Of a stretch of DNA of 64,000 nucleotides, positions 1-11,473 are shown piece after piece; position 1 is the first letter of the stretch; each line of letters opens with the position of its first letter. A program made the translations under genes and the position numbers. The stretch comes from Paraphysoderma sedebokerense. Taxonomy: Eukaryota > Blastocladiomycota > Physodermatomycetes > Physodermatales > Physodermataceae. The stretch covers positions 124,001-188,000 of the forward strand of contig JAHLJZ010000037.1 in the NCBI GenBank assembly GCA_025602915.1. Reading direction: 5' to 3'. The notes under the pieces are model-generated. The model did no database searches and was not told where the DNA came from. It was given only the letters and a program-made list of their open reading frames with translations.

Positions 1-1497
1 CTGAACCTACCGACTTCTCCTGAGGAATTGTACAATATATTGAAATCGGTTGATCCGAAAATGGCAGAACGATGGCATCCAAATGATGAACGAAAAGTCA
101 GGCGGAGTTTGGAGGTATATGTATATGAAAACTCCAAACCAGACTTACCCTGCTCCTCTAACAGATTTCTTCCGCAATTTAACCGATCGGTAGATTTATT
201 ATACAACCGGCAAGCGACATAGCGACATTTTGCAGACCCAGGAGGTCTCTCCTCTTCAGTCGCTGCGATATCGGACACTTATATATTGGATTCATAGTGA
301 CCAGAAATCACTTGATCCTCGTCTTGACGGAAGAGTGGATAAGATGATACAGGTTTGTACTTATACACTTCCAAGCTTTGAGATAGCGCTAACACTTCGT
401 TCAGCGAGGCCTCTTCGATGAATTGTTGTCTCTTAGAGCATACTTCGCCACTCGTGCAGGATCAGAATCATCACACGAAAATGAAACAATATTCAGCACC
501 TCTAATCAGCAAGAAAGCGATTCTGATACGGATAGCATAAGTTCTCATGATGCAGGAGACTACACGAAAGGAATTCAACAGGCAATAGGCTACAAAGAAT
601 TTGACCCCTACTTTCGAGTTCTGGCGATTTCCCCCGAAAGCGGTAATTCACAATTCGTACTGTCTGTCACGCTGACTCCTCAATTAATTAAGTCTTGCCT
701 ATTTGCAGATCATTCAAGCATCCTCGACTCTTGCATTTTACAGATGAAACAACGAACCCGACGATACGCTCGGAAGCAGGTTTCGTGGATTAGGAATAAA
801 TTGATGAATAAAATCCACCGTACGGTTAACGATGAATTTACCGATCCATTGTCAACCCAAAATGATTGTTCCTCGCATTATCCGTCATCGCCTCGAGTGG
901 TTAAAGGATCCGATTATCTTCAAATGTTTGTCCTTGATGCATCAGGTGAGTTTAATAATGCCCGTTGCTTATAATACTAGTACATTATTTTATAATGCGG
1001 ACGTCAAATTTTTAACTTAACCGAATAAAATTAGATATCTCCAAATGGCGGGAAACAGTCCTCTCACCAGCTACCTCAATTACCGAGAAATTCATTGGGC
1101 ATCAACCTCTACCGAACCCGACATCTGTTCATTCAAATGCTACCGAACTCTTAAAGCCTTCCAGTCCTTCGTATGTTGACTTTGTATTTGAAATACCCAT
1201 TTTATTTCCCTCTACGCCTTGACTACGCCTTGACCTAACTGAATTCTTCCTGGTTATTATTATGTCTGCAGGTCCAATAGCGGCAACTGGCAAAAATTTA
1301 GTTGCGAGATCTGCAACCGTGTATTGAATGGTGAGCACGAAATGAACGTCCACATGAGCAGTCGAAGTCATAGAAAGATGATCGCCAGGAGGAAGAAGGC
1401 GGCTCTAAAAATTGCAAGGAAGGAATCTGCGACATTGAATGTGACGAAGAGTGAAGAGCTTCAGGTAAATCAACAGAATGCTGATGAGCTGAATTAA
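1..1497 (+). CDS. TRIT1: tRNA dimethylallyltransferase (isopentenyltransferase), 3' part
   Basis: Transfers the isopentenyl group from DMAPP to N6 of A37 in tRNAs reading UNN codons, in mitochondria and cytosol; MOD5 in yeast. The window opens inside the gene, so the ATP/DMAPP-binding N-terminus is missing; 391 residues remain. Inferred exons are 1-114, 194-352, 405-945, 1035-1170 and 1272-1497, all GT-AG. Family landmarks appear in order: WHPNDERKVRRSLE, then TGKRHSDILQ and IYWIHSDQK, then IGYKEF and KRYARKQ-like RTRRYARKQ (the basic tRNA-contacting region), then DISKWRETVLSPA. The last exon holds a matrin-type C2H2 zinc finger (CEIC, 12 residues, H, 5 residues, H) followed by a lysine/arginine stretch, as in eukaryotic cytosolic members; bacterial MiaA lacks it. 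The joined exons keep frame throughout. Identification is firm; exact splice sites are by eye. Confidence 0.93.
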
Positions 1498-2024
1498 TGG
1501 TCGGATTTCCATGGTTCTTCCATCGATTCATCCTTTGTGTTTCCTCCTGACTATACTTGACAAAATATTCTGAAAATATGTGAATAATGTATACGCATAA
1601 CAATGATTTAAACGCTGGGTAGTCACCAAAAGCTAGACTAGGCTTTACGATATGTCTACAGGAAATGGCAATGTGTGTTCAATAGATACAGTGCGTTCGT
1701 ATCGACCTTTAATGGAACTGTTTGCAACGCGAGTTCATACTCGGGCATCGCGCTGGCGCCAAAAGAAAATGAAAGAAGACATATTCAGTCATGGGAAGAA
1801 GTACATACAGTTATGATGTACGGAAGATGTATTAGAAATTTCATTATTACCATCTGCCTGTAGTACTTATCTTGTAATCTAAGAATTGCAAGTATACACC
1901 CCACGGAATGCCAGCTAGCGGAGAGTGTGGTGTGGCTGAATTCAGTCCGCTGACGTATATATGTACTTTCTTATCTTTGGTTTCAAAGTATTCGTCATAA
2001 CTTTTATCGAACCCACATCTCCAG
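1498..2024. other. intergenic spacer TRIT1-TUG
   Basis: 527 bp between two same-strand genes. Contains only short spurious reading frames. It presumably holds the TRIT1 3' end and the promoter of the downstream UBX gene. No recognisable RNA gene or repeat. Confidence 0.6.
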
Positions 2025-4329
2025 AATGGCATCAAACGTTACTGTGCTCCTGCCTGATGGTAAGCGTCAGGTGATCAAAACTACTCCCGCTATGTCGCTA
2101 AAGTCAGTGGTGAACACCGTTTGCGAAAAGCACAAAATACCTGATCCCGAGTCCTACGGTCTAAAGTACGTTCTGCGTTGCGCTTACAGTTGAAAGAAGG
2201 TTTCAATTGAGTAGACAAGTGTAGATAATTTACTTATTTGATTCTTGAATCATTTTAACGATTGATGTTTGCAGAACCGGCAGGACAACGCTTGATTTAT
2301 CACTTTCTATACGATTTGCCAATCTACCGCAAGGCGCTAAATTAGAACTTGTGAAATGCGGACGACCGAAACCTGGTAATTAATATTTAAGTTCTCGGCC
2401 ATTGATTCTGTAGGAGAGTCGTGAGTTGAAAGTATTTACTAACTCGAAACCAAACCGCAGGTTTAAGTCAAATTTCGATCGCCCTGCAGCTTGAAGAAGG
2501 TGGACGGTTAATGGATAAATTTCCAAATGCAACAACAATCTGGGAAATTTTAGAGTCTTTCGAAAAAAGATCAAATGGGTTTGTATTTGTTGGTATCTGA
2601 CGAAAATCTGCCTCGATGTCTAAGCAACCCGATTTCGGGACAGAACCTTGAATCTCACAAGACGTGAAGCAAAACCGAAAGAAGACAAATCCTTCTTCAA
2701 AGCTCTAACGTCCAAAGATAAATTGCTATATATAATACCTGCAGTGTTGCTGTTAGATAAGGAGGTAACCATTATTTATATCAAGTCCAGATTTTATTGG
2801 CCTTCACTCATCATTGCTTTGAAAGTACTCGACAATACTTGACTTAAAATCCAAGACTTTGGAAGACGTGGGATTGTCTAGCGGAAATGCTCTGATGCGT
2901 GTCATATTTAAGTTTACTGATAAAACGTTAGAAGAGATGATGCCAGAGATTACGAATCCCGGACCTGTTAGAACTCGAGTGTCTGAAGTGACGAAGAAGG
3001 AAGTGGTTGAGTCAAATTCAAGTACTCACAAGGTTTCTCCGCCGCAGCAGATTCAAGAAAAAAATGCAAGTGCACAATCCACCCCCTCCTTGGCTCCTTC
3101 CCAGCAGAGAGCTTTGAACCAGACCTCGCAGACTTCCATACCAGAGAACATTGATTCAAAATCCCATTATCCGACCGTCACTTCTGTCATTTCTCCTGTC
3201 ATTCCGAGTTCACAGGCACATATCTCAGCTTCTTCTCCTCAACCGCAGGCCGCCCCGTCTGATGTAATTTCGCGGGAAACCGCACAACCTGAGGTGAGAG
3301 TCCGATAATAGCACACTCGTTTTCCCCACTTTGACTCACATTCTTTCAGATTGTCGGTTCCCTCGATCGTGATATGAAGTTGTTCCTACCCCCGGTGGAG
3401 GGCTCTGACCCTTTTTCAAATCGATGTACCAATCTTCTCATGCCCCTTTCAAGTGTCGTCCGTTCTCTAACTTCATGTATTGATAGTCAATCTACCTGAA
3501 TCATTCTATAATGTAACGAAGCAAGAATTGAAAATAATGATCGAGTCTCAGAAAAATCGTCGTCAGCAGGAAGAAAACGCTCCGTTGAAAACGCTAGCTA
3601 TGCGAAAGCGCGAAGAGGAGGGTCGGATGTCACGATATCCTAAGGTTTGGTCTTGATTTTAGGTCTTAATTGATTTTAATCATTGATGTAATGGTGTGTT
3701 AGACTATGATACGAATTCGCTTTCCCGATCGATATCAATTGCAAGTAACGTTTTGGACTACAGAAACGGGTAAGTTCTTAAATTGCTACAGCTTTTTAAT
3801 TGTGAAAATAAGTTCTTAACGGTAAACGCTTAGTCGGCGCTCTCTACGAATTCGTGGCTGCACAGCTAACGGTTAAAGATAAAGAGTTCTACTTATGTAT
3901 GTATGAATCATTCTTGGCGGGTTCGCATTCCATGCTAAGTCGCGCATTCAATCAGATACGACGCCACCTCTTACTAAACTCACTGATCTATCTGCTTCAT
4001 TCTGGACTGCCAAACTCACACCCGCAAGTGTCGTGTATTTCTCATTCACAGATCACAATCTTCCTATAGTGCCAACGACCGAACTACTCTTATCGGATGT
4101 CGTAACATCTGCTAAAGAACTTCCCGTCGAGCAACCTCCTGTTGTTGTTGGAAGTACGGCAGTTCCTATGGATGAAGATATTATGGAATCGCAAGATATG
4201 CAGGAGGACTTAGAAAAAGAGCGTGAAAAGGAAAGAGCGATAGTTGCGCAACAGACAATTGATAAGAAAAAGCAAAGTGATCAACAGAGTAAAATGCTAC
4301 CGAAGTGGATGAAGTTGAGCAAGAAGTAG
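2025..4329 (+). CDS. ASPSCR1: TUG/ASPSCR1-like UBX-domain protein
   Basis: TUG proteins bind p97/Cdc48 through a C-terminal UBX domain and act in membrane-protein trafficking and Cdc48 hexamer remodelling; the yeast relative is Ubx4. The start at 2025 opens MASNVTVLLPDGKRQ, a ubiquitin-like TUG-UBL1 domain, followed by the second conserved block (TLDLSLSIRFANLPQGAKLE, then ISIALQLEEGGRLMDKFP and TIWEILESFE). A serine/proline/glutamine-rich linker occupies about 2995-3290. The region ELKIMIESQKNRR...RYPK precedes the UBX fold MIRIRFPDRYQLQVTFW...TPPLTKLTDLSASFW. An acidic, coiled tail ends in LPKWMKLSKK, matching the VPKWLKL motif at the human C-terminus. About nine exons; one intron (about 2592-2623) appears to be only some 32 nt. 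The identification is firm; the small internal exons are inferred. Confidence 0.9.
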
Positions 4330-4552
4330 GGCCCGGCGACTTTGTTTTTCTCCCTCTCAAGTGTAAAACACATGGCTCTCTTGTAATTACATACACTGAA
4401 CATGAAAAGGAAAGATGGATGATAAGATCGAAGGAAGGGCCTGGCAAAAGCATAAAGCCGTGACGCGAGCGAAAGCGAAATAAATTCCGTTCTCAACGCT
4501 CCCTCCATAATTGTCTTGCCGATCTAGAGAAGATCACACTCTCCAGATAACA

Positions 4553-6512
4553 ATGCCAATCCTCCTGAAAGAATACACTTGGACAGAAACTCTATCGACG
4601 GCTTATCTTACCGTCCCGATTAAATCTGTTAATCCTAACAAAGCGGACATATATTGTGGGCATCTTCCGTTATTTGTTTTGACTTGTCGAATCTCGATTT
4701 CACACCCGAATCAGAACTGAAACTTTTGTTTTGGCGACTTCTTTGTTATTGATATTTACAGCGAACGATGTATACGTTAAGATAAATTATCCACCCTACC
4801 TCTTCGAACTTGATCTGCTCCATGACATTGACGATGAGTCCTCGATCGCGTCCATCGGAAATGATTGCGTCAAGTTTGAACTACAAAAGGTAAGGTTATT
4901 CTATTTCACCCCATTGGCGACATTATCGCTTACGTAGAAGATTTTTCGGTTGATTAGGTCGAACATAAATTATGGGGAACCCTAAAGTATTCAGGGGAAG
5001 ATGCTCATCGTGTCCTGAAAAGACGGCAGGAAGGTATAGAGCGCAAGCATAAAAGGATTGAAGAGGTGAATTATAACAAGACTATCTATAAAGTCGACTT
5101 CAATAACCCTAATGTATAATGACTTGGGATATTTCAGGATCGGAAACGAAAAATTGAAGAGAAAGCCGAAAAAGATCGGCTTATGATCAAGGAATTAATG
5201 GAAGTTGAGCGAGCCGAACGGAAAAGACTAGAAACTCTGAAGCAGGAAGAAAAATTGGCAGCTGAGGTATGGACACTTTTGGCCTAACTCTGCATCGGCA
5301 TTGTCAGCTAAGGCAATCTTGAATACTTGACAGCAAGAATTGTTTCAATGGTCAAATGAAATTTCTTCCTCCAAACCGGCAGACGTCACTTCTGATCACG
5401 AAGAAGACAGAAACTTAAACAATGCATCCAGTCAGAATTCTATTGTGGAAGACAGTGTAGTTGATAGCGATAGGTCTACTCCAAATATCTTTCTTGAGAG
5501 TGAAGAAAATGTTCAGTCAGACGCTCGTCAACTTCAAGAAGAATCAAGTGACGAAGACGATCCAGAACTGCAGGAGCTACGAAAGAGGAAGCAAGCTATC
5601 AAAGAAGGTTATATTTTATGATTGTGTTGCTGCCTCTTCTGAGATTGCTAACAAGGGTTTTTCTTGTGAACAGGGAAAATACAGTTAAACCAGACAGGGA
5701 AGGAACTTCCCCCGCCAAGGTCATCAGCTAACATCTCCATCAAATTCACGCAACGACAATTTCGTACGGCTGCCAGAGAATCACAAGATGGTGATTATCT
5801 TGAAGTTATTTCTGCAAGGATATCTCTGATGACTAATAACACTCCTCGTGTACCCTAATTTAGCCAAGTGGATGGAGGCCATGGAGCGCTCAAAAGCTAG
5901 AAAAGATGGTAAGGCGAGGAAGATTGAAGAGGCTACTCGTACGTATTTGAACTATTACGCAGAATCTTAATGACTGAGAATGCGAGATCTAATCTTTATA
6001 TAAAATCAGCAATATTCTATAGGGATAAAGCGAATGAGTTTTACAGATTGGGCAATTATCAAGCAGCGATTAATGCGTATTCGTCAGGTCTAGCTATAGA
6101 CCCGCAGAATGTGCCGTAAGTTCAACCAATAATTCCTTTAACCATTCATCTTTAAATTCACTTGCTATAATCGTTGTCCCTTCGTAGGTGCTTGTCAAAC
6201 CGGGCTGCGTGCCATCTTCAATTGCAGGACTACGAATCATGTATTGAGGACTGCACAGCAGCTATCAACACGTTGAAACAAGAGATTGATAAACTAGTTG
6301 ATATGGGATTGACGGAAGAACAGACAACTGCTTTGCGAGATAAAAAGCGGGCAAGTATGGTCAAATTGTACGTTCGGCGCGGTTCTGCACTGGCACAATT
6401 TGGGCAGAGAGCGGAAGGGATTGCAGACTACAAAGCAGCGGTGGAAATAGATACGAAGAATGAAGGTTTATTGGCCGACTTGAGGGCTCTAGAAAATCAT
6501 GGCATATCATGA
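4553..6512 (+). CDS. DNAAF4: dynein axonemal assembly factor 4 (DYX1C1)
   Basis: A cytoplasmic Hsp90/Hsp70 co-chaperone needed to pre-assemble axonemal dynein arms, so it implies a motile flagellum at some life stage. Nine exons (4553-4655, 4762-4889, 4958-5065, 5138-5266, 5334-5607, 5674-5790, 5864-5938, 6010-6115, 6188-6512) sum to exactly 455 codons. The N-terminal CS (p23-like) domain shows EYTWTETL, VKINYPPYLFELDLL and DDESSIASIGND. A charged coiled coil follows, then an acidic low-complexity stretch and the conserved SSANISIKFTQRQFRTAARES. Three TPR motifs end the protein (ANEFYRLGNYQAAINAYS; LSNRAACHLQLQDYESCIED; LYVRRGSALAQFGQRAEGIA). Length is close to the human protein. It converges on METTL4, 130 bp away. 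Confidence 0.95.
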
Positions 6513-6642
6513 AATTTCATCTATAACAGAAAATGATAAATCGGCCGACATGAAAAGGAAAATAGCGACACAAAATCGGCAGCCGGCTGTGAGACGGTGA
6601 TCCAGTATTAAATTATAAAAATAATTACGCTATATCTATCGC

Positions 6643-8306
6643 TTAATTCTCTTGTTCATCCTTGTCTTCGGCAGCGTCATGAAACCACTGTAAATCTTGA
6701 AATCTTATGACTTCATTCCCCCAACTGCACCATCCCATATTTAAATTACGGGCGAACAGCTCTAGGCATTGAGGAGAGTTCGGAGAAGCAGCATCATGAT
6801 TAAGTATATCAGACACTATAGGTACCAAAACGTCTATATAATATTGTGAGAAAAAGTAAAAATCCAAAAAATTAGTCTGAACATACCGCCGAGAGGAGGT
6901 TTTCTAGAATGTTGTTTCGACGGCACAGAAACAATGGTCTTTTCTCGCAGCCCGTCAACCTTTGATAGTTTCTCCTCGCATAAGCTTTTCACTCCAATAA
7001 TTAATATTTCGTACGGCTTTCGGTGAACAGAATCGATTGACATAACAAGTTCTCCTGAAGTTGTAACCTATACCGTTTCGTAAGATATACGGACAGAGTG
7101 CAACGACGACATAGTCCTCAAACCTTCAACCAAAACCACTCAGTAACAAACTTTATACCCCAATCTTTAAACAACTTCTCCTTTACAAACTTTCGATATT
7201 TCTTTCTATTTGTGACCCAGATTGCAACTAAGCTGAATTCAGAGCACATTAACTCCCTCATGGGTATCTTGAACAATTCGTACGGATCCAGTGTTGAATA
7301 TGCACCTGAGCGTGAAGCAGATGCATTTTCCCACGGCGGATCAATTAAAATAAGCTTGTAGGCTAATGATAGTTGAACGAAATCTCAAAATGAACAGGGG
7401 AAAAATAATCCGCAAGACAACTGAGAAAACTAAGTTACCTACGTTCCTCGATTTTAGTTTGGCAATTCCGTTCAGATCTGACATGAGGAAACTAGATCCT
7501 GCGGGAATCAAGAATGTATGTCCCATAATAGTCAGCATTTTCGTGGACTCCGATGAGTTTTCGATAATGTTGTTATAAATTTCAACAAATTCGGGGCAAT
7601 ATGTATTGTCGTGATCATTGCTTAAGCCTAAAATGACCTTTCAGTGATGACTGATGAATCCGGCGGTTTAGATATTTAAGACAGGAACTCACCAATGTCA
7701 ATAGTATAAGATGAGGAATTTTCAACAAATTGTTCTGCTACATTTGATAATTTCAGATATGAAATCAAATCCAACTCCCGAACGGCCGGGGCCTCGACCG
7801 TACTAATCCCTGGCCCAGGAAATATATTTTGCAGAATCACCTCATGATGGCACCGAGTAATGAAGTCCTTAATCGAAGAGTGATAGTCGACGTCGAAAGC
7901 TGTCTCTGTTTGACGGACTTTCTTGGATCGTTTCCGCTTTTTTCTACTCGATGCCAAAGTGCTTGAAGTTGATCCATTGATATCTTCTGGCTTTTCCTGT
8001 TGGTCTATACTGTCCAATATTATACTCCTATTTGATGTCGGAATGGGTGCTTTAAAATATGGTTGATCGACGAAAAACAAAGACGGATGCACCAAATACG
8101 GAGGAATGGAGAAAGCTCGGCAAGAATCGACGACGACAACGTCGTCTGCAGAAAACTTTATAGCGGAATTGGAATTCTTCATCATGATGTCATTTTCCTC
8201 AATCAGTTCAGCGACTGCATTTTAAACGCAGGAACTGCACGGATGATTGAAGCAACATAGCAGATTCTTGCAAACGACTTGCAGGGTCAACTTGGTGCCA
8301 CGACAT
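6643..8306 (-). CDS. METTL4: METTL4-like MT-A70 adenine N6-methyltransferase
   Basis: S-adenosylmethionine-dependent methyltransferase of the MT-A70 family. Reported METTL4 substrates include internal m6Am of U2 snRNA and, debated, 6mA in DNA. The catalytic DPPW motif is present in LILIDPPWENASASRSG (about 7320 downward), followed by AIWVTNRK. The C-terminus carries KPYEILIIG, EKTIVSVPSKQHSRKPPLG and CLELFARNLNMGWCSWGNEV, all diagnostic for METTL4 rather than METTL3/14. An N-terminal half of about 200 residues has a basic run RKKRKRSKKVR, a likely nuclear localisation signal. The start at 8306 rests on a short first exon (MSWHQVDPA) joined to a long second exon beginning near 8214; that exon is the least certain part. 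It is followed 124 bp upstream by the GFM1 stop. Confidence 0.88.
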
Positions 8307-8429
8307 ACGATTGTGCTCTATACTTCAGTTCAAATTGACATAGAATTACATATTATTTCTAATACATCGATTATCACAGAAAGAAAAAGATTATACAACT
8401 TCCAAACCGGAGCCCACAGCTAAAGGAAA

Positions 8430-11358
8430 CTACTTTTTACTTTCAACCGCCCGTTTTGTCTGATACTCTTTCATCAACTGTTCCTGCACATGGGGATATA
8501 CAGGGGCGTGTTTGGCATATTCCATCGTGAATTCGCCCTTTCCCTGCGTCATACTTCTTAATTCTGTAGAATACCCAAACATAGCGTTGAGTGGTACTTC
8601 GGCATTTACAACGAAATAATCAGAATTTGAGGCTGATTCAGAATCCAAGATAGTTCCTTTACGTCTATTAACACCACCTATAACGGCACCTTGAAATTCT
8701 GCGGGGGCAGTAATCGAAACATTCATGACGGGCTCCAGAATGATCGGATTAGCTTGAACAGCAGCTAACAAGCGAGAGAAGGTATTGATCGCAATTAGAA
8801 GGATGAATATTAAACATATCAAACGTCACAACCTACTTTCTCTATAGGCATGAGCCGTGGCGGTACGGAACGCCAACTCTGACGAATCTACTGCATGGGC
8901 CAGACCATCTTTAAGTACCAAGCGAACTCCAGTAACAGGATGTCCGATTAGTGATCCTTTCTCCAATGCATCGTGAAATCCCTGGATAAAGTAACCGATT
9001 GTGAGTTGATGCCGTAACACCGGATATATGTGTAGAATATAACGTATACTTTTTCGCAAGCCGGTATATAATTTGTGGGAATGGTGCCACCGACAACTTC
9101 ATTTCTGAACTCCACCATACTTCCGTTATCATCCGGCTCCGTAATTGGTTCAATATAGCCAATAACTCGACCGAATTGACCTGCCCCACCAGTTTGTTTT
9201 TTGTGAGTGTAATTAAATGACATTTTTTTGGTGATGGTTTCCCGGAATGCGACCTGGGGCTTTCCTGTGGTGCATGGAATGTTGTACTCACGTCGAAGTC
9301 GTTCGACGTAAATTTCAAGATGTAATTCACCCATTCCACTGATGATTGTCTAAGAATAGGCTTAATAAGTTTCGCTAACGGAATCTGGGTAGGAAAAATA
9401 CACACTTCTTTGCTTTCTGCGTCTACATGAACTCGGAAGGTCGGATCCTCTTTTTGGAATCGATTTAGTGCCTTTGAGAAATTAGGATTGTCGCGACCTT
9501 TCGGGGTAATCGACAGGGAAATAACTGGATCGGGAACAAAGATCGATGTCTGCCCATCCGTCAAATTAGGAAGTTGGAACATTGAATCAGAGGACACAAT
9601 TAGAAGTCAAACCATGGCATAGTTGAGCTTTCCATCGGTGAAAGAATCACCAGAAGAACATTCTACCCCAAAAAGAGCACATATTTCGCCAGATCCCACC
9701 CCATCAACGTCCTGATTTCGAAATAGATAAGAATTCCATTCTTTAATGTAACTAAAACCGGAATAACTATACCTCCATTTCGTCAGAGTGCATTCGAACC
9801 AACCTCGGTACCTTCAACTTCTTCCCAGTACGTGTGTTGGTAATGGTCATACCCTTCTTTAAGCTACCTTGGTAAACTCTAACGTAGGTGAGCTGCCCAA
9901 ACTTTCCTTCTTCGAGCTTAAACGCTAGGCCAACGAATGGCTCGGCGGAATCCGTTTTAAGCAACACTTTCTGTTCTCCTTTGCTTATATCCAAAGCATA
10001 GCTTTCAATTTCACTAGGTGCCGGGAGATAATCACAAACCCCGTCAAGAAGCGGTTGTACCCCCGTATTCTTATAAGCAGAACCAACGAAAACAGGTGTG
10101 AACTTCCGTGAAACTGTAGCACGACGAATTGCAGCCTGTGTATGCTCATTTAGAATTTAATAGAGTGTAATGAGCAACAAAAAAACATACCATCATTTCT
10201 TCTGCAGATGGCGTCTCCTCCATTAAATAAATATCGGCTATCTTGTCATCAACATCAGCCAGATTTTCAATCAACTCATTTCTCTTTTCCGCAGCAAAAT
10301 CTTTTAAATTATCTGGAATGTTTTCGATGCGAATATTTTCACTAGATGCAAAACAACCAATGTCAGTTCTAACAATGCATCAGTGGGAATACTACAGCTG
10401 CCGAAGTACCCTTTTTCGCCATCATTATAAATCGCTTTATTTCGTATGAGATCAATGACGCCCTTAAAAGAGTCTTCGGCACCTATTGGCACCTGGACAG
10501 CTGCTGCTGGTTGTCGCAATTTTGTACGAATCTGCTCGATTACGCGCCACGGATTCGCACCAGATCTAGTGATTGAATGGAAGGTTAAGTTTCATTTACC
10601 AAATAAAGAAACCGGACAGTATGTAGTAATTCTTTACCTGTCCATTTTATTAATGAAAGCAATTCTAGGGACATCGTAGCGTTTCATTTGTCGATCGACC
10701 GTTATCGTTTGAGACTGAAAACCTTTAGTTTAGCTCCTTGATATAACATTTTGACACGAAGAGTGCGAATTGTACTTACTTGAACCCCACTTACGGCACA
10801 CAAAACTAAGACAGCGCCATCCAAAACACGTAAAGCACGCTCTACCTCGATCGTAAAATCGACGTGTCCCGGGGTATCGATGATATTAATATTGTGATTT
10901 CCCCAGTTCGTGTAAGTTGCTGCCGATTGAATCGTAATCCCTTTCTCCCGTTCCAAATCCATGGAATCCATCTTAGCCCCTACTCCATCTTTGCCTCTGA
11001 CATCATGAATATCTTTGATTCGGCCAGTGTAGTAAAGGATCCGTTCAGTCAAAGTCGTTTTACCGGAATCAATGTGAGCACTGATTCCGATATTGCGTAG
11101 ATGTCTCAGCCGATGCTACATAAAATTTTTGGATGGTTATTACACACTTCTGATGGTATTAGACTGCATAATTGGTCATAGTGATTTTACCACATCTTCC
11201 TCTGATGATGAAGGAACCGATGATGCCCATCGCTTAGTTAGAGTTACCACGACGGATGGCTTGCAAGAGCGCAAACCATGTCGAGCAATTATCTGCGCCT
11301 GAGGTTTCAGAACCCCGACAACGTATGAGGTTTGCAAAGCTAAACGCAAAAACGACAT
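8430..11358 (-). CDS. GFM1: mitochondrial translation elongation factor G1
   Basis: GTPase that drives ribosome translocation in mitochondria (MEF1 in yeast). The first exon, 11358 to about 11190, encodes a basic, serine-rich mitochondrial presequence ([11 protein letters not shown]...). Exon two carries the P-loop [20 protein letters not shown], then [13 protein letters not shown] (switch I/G2) and [20 protein letters not shown] (G3). Later exons give [21 protein letters not shown] (domain II), the domain III region [10 protein letters not shown] and [18 protein letters not shown], domain IV with FRETITKKM and [17 protein letters not shown], and domain V with [14 protein letters not shown] and [20 protein letters not shown]. 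Around a dozen short introns. The C-terminus is KRAVESKK. The start lies 116 bp from the PLAA stop, with a TCACGTGA palindrome between them. Confidence 0.95.
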
Positions 11359-11421
11359 GCCAAGTTCAACTCGAGCAATTTCGCACGAAATATGACGAGC
11401 GAAGATTTATGCTTATTTCAA

Positions 11422-11429
11422 TCACGTGA
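11422..11429. promoter_or_regulatory. TCACGTGA palindrome upstream of GFM1
   Basis: Perfect 8-bp E-box-type palindrome 64 bp upstream of the GFM1 ATG. One of six CACGTGA sites in promoters of this window. In fungi such sites can be bound by bHLH factors of the Cbf1 class; binding here is inference. Confidence 0.4.
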
Positions 11430-11473
11430 TCAATCTCCATGGCACAGATATTTTCATTCGAGCTTAATAAGAT

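Noticed and set aside
1675-1863. Short frame between TRIT1 and TUG
   Set aside because: No motif and no spliced partner; probably chance.
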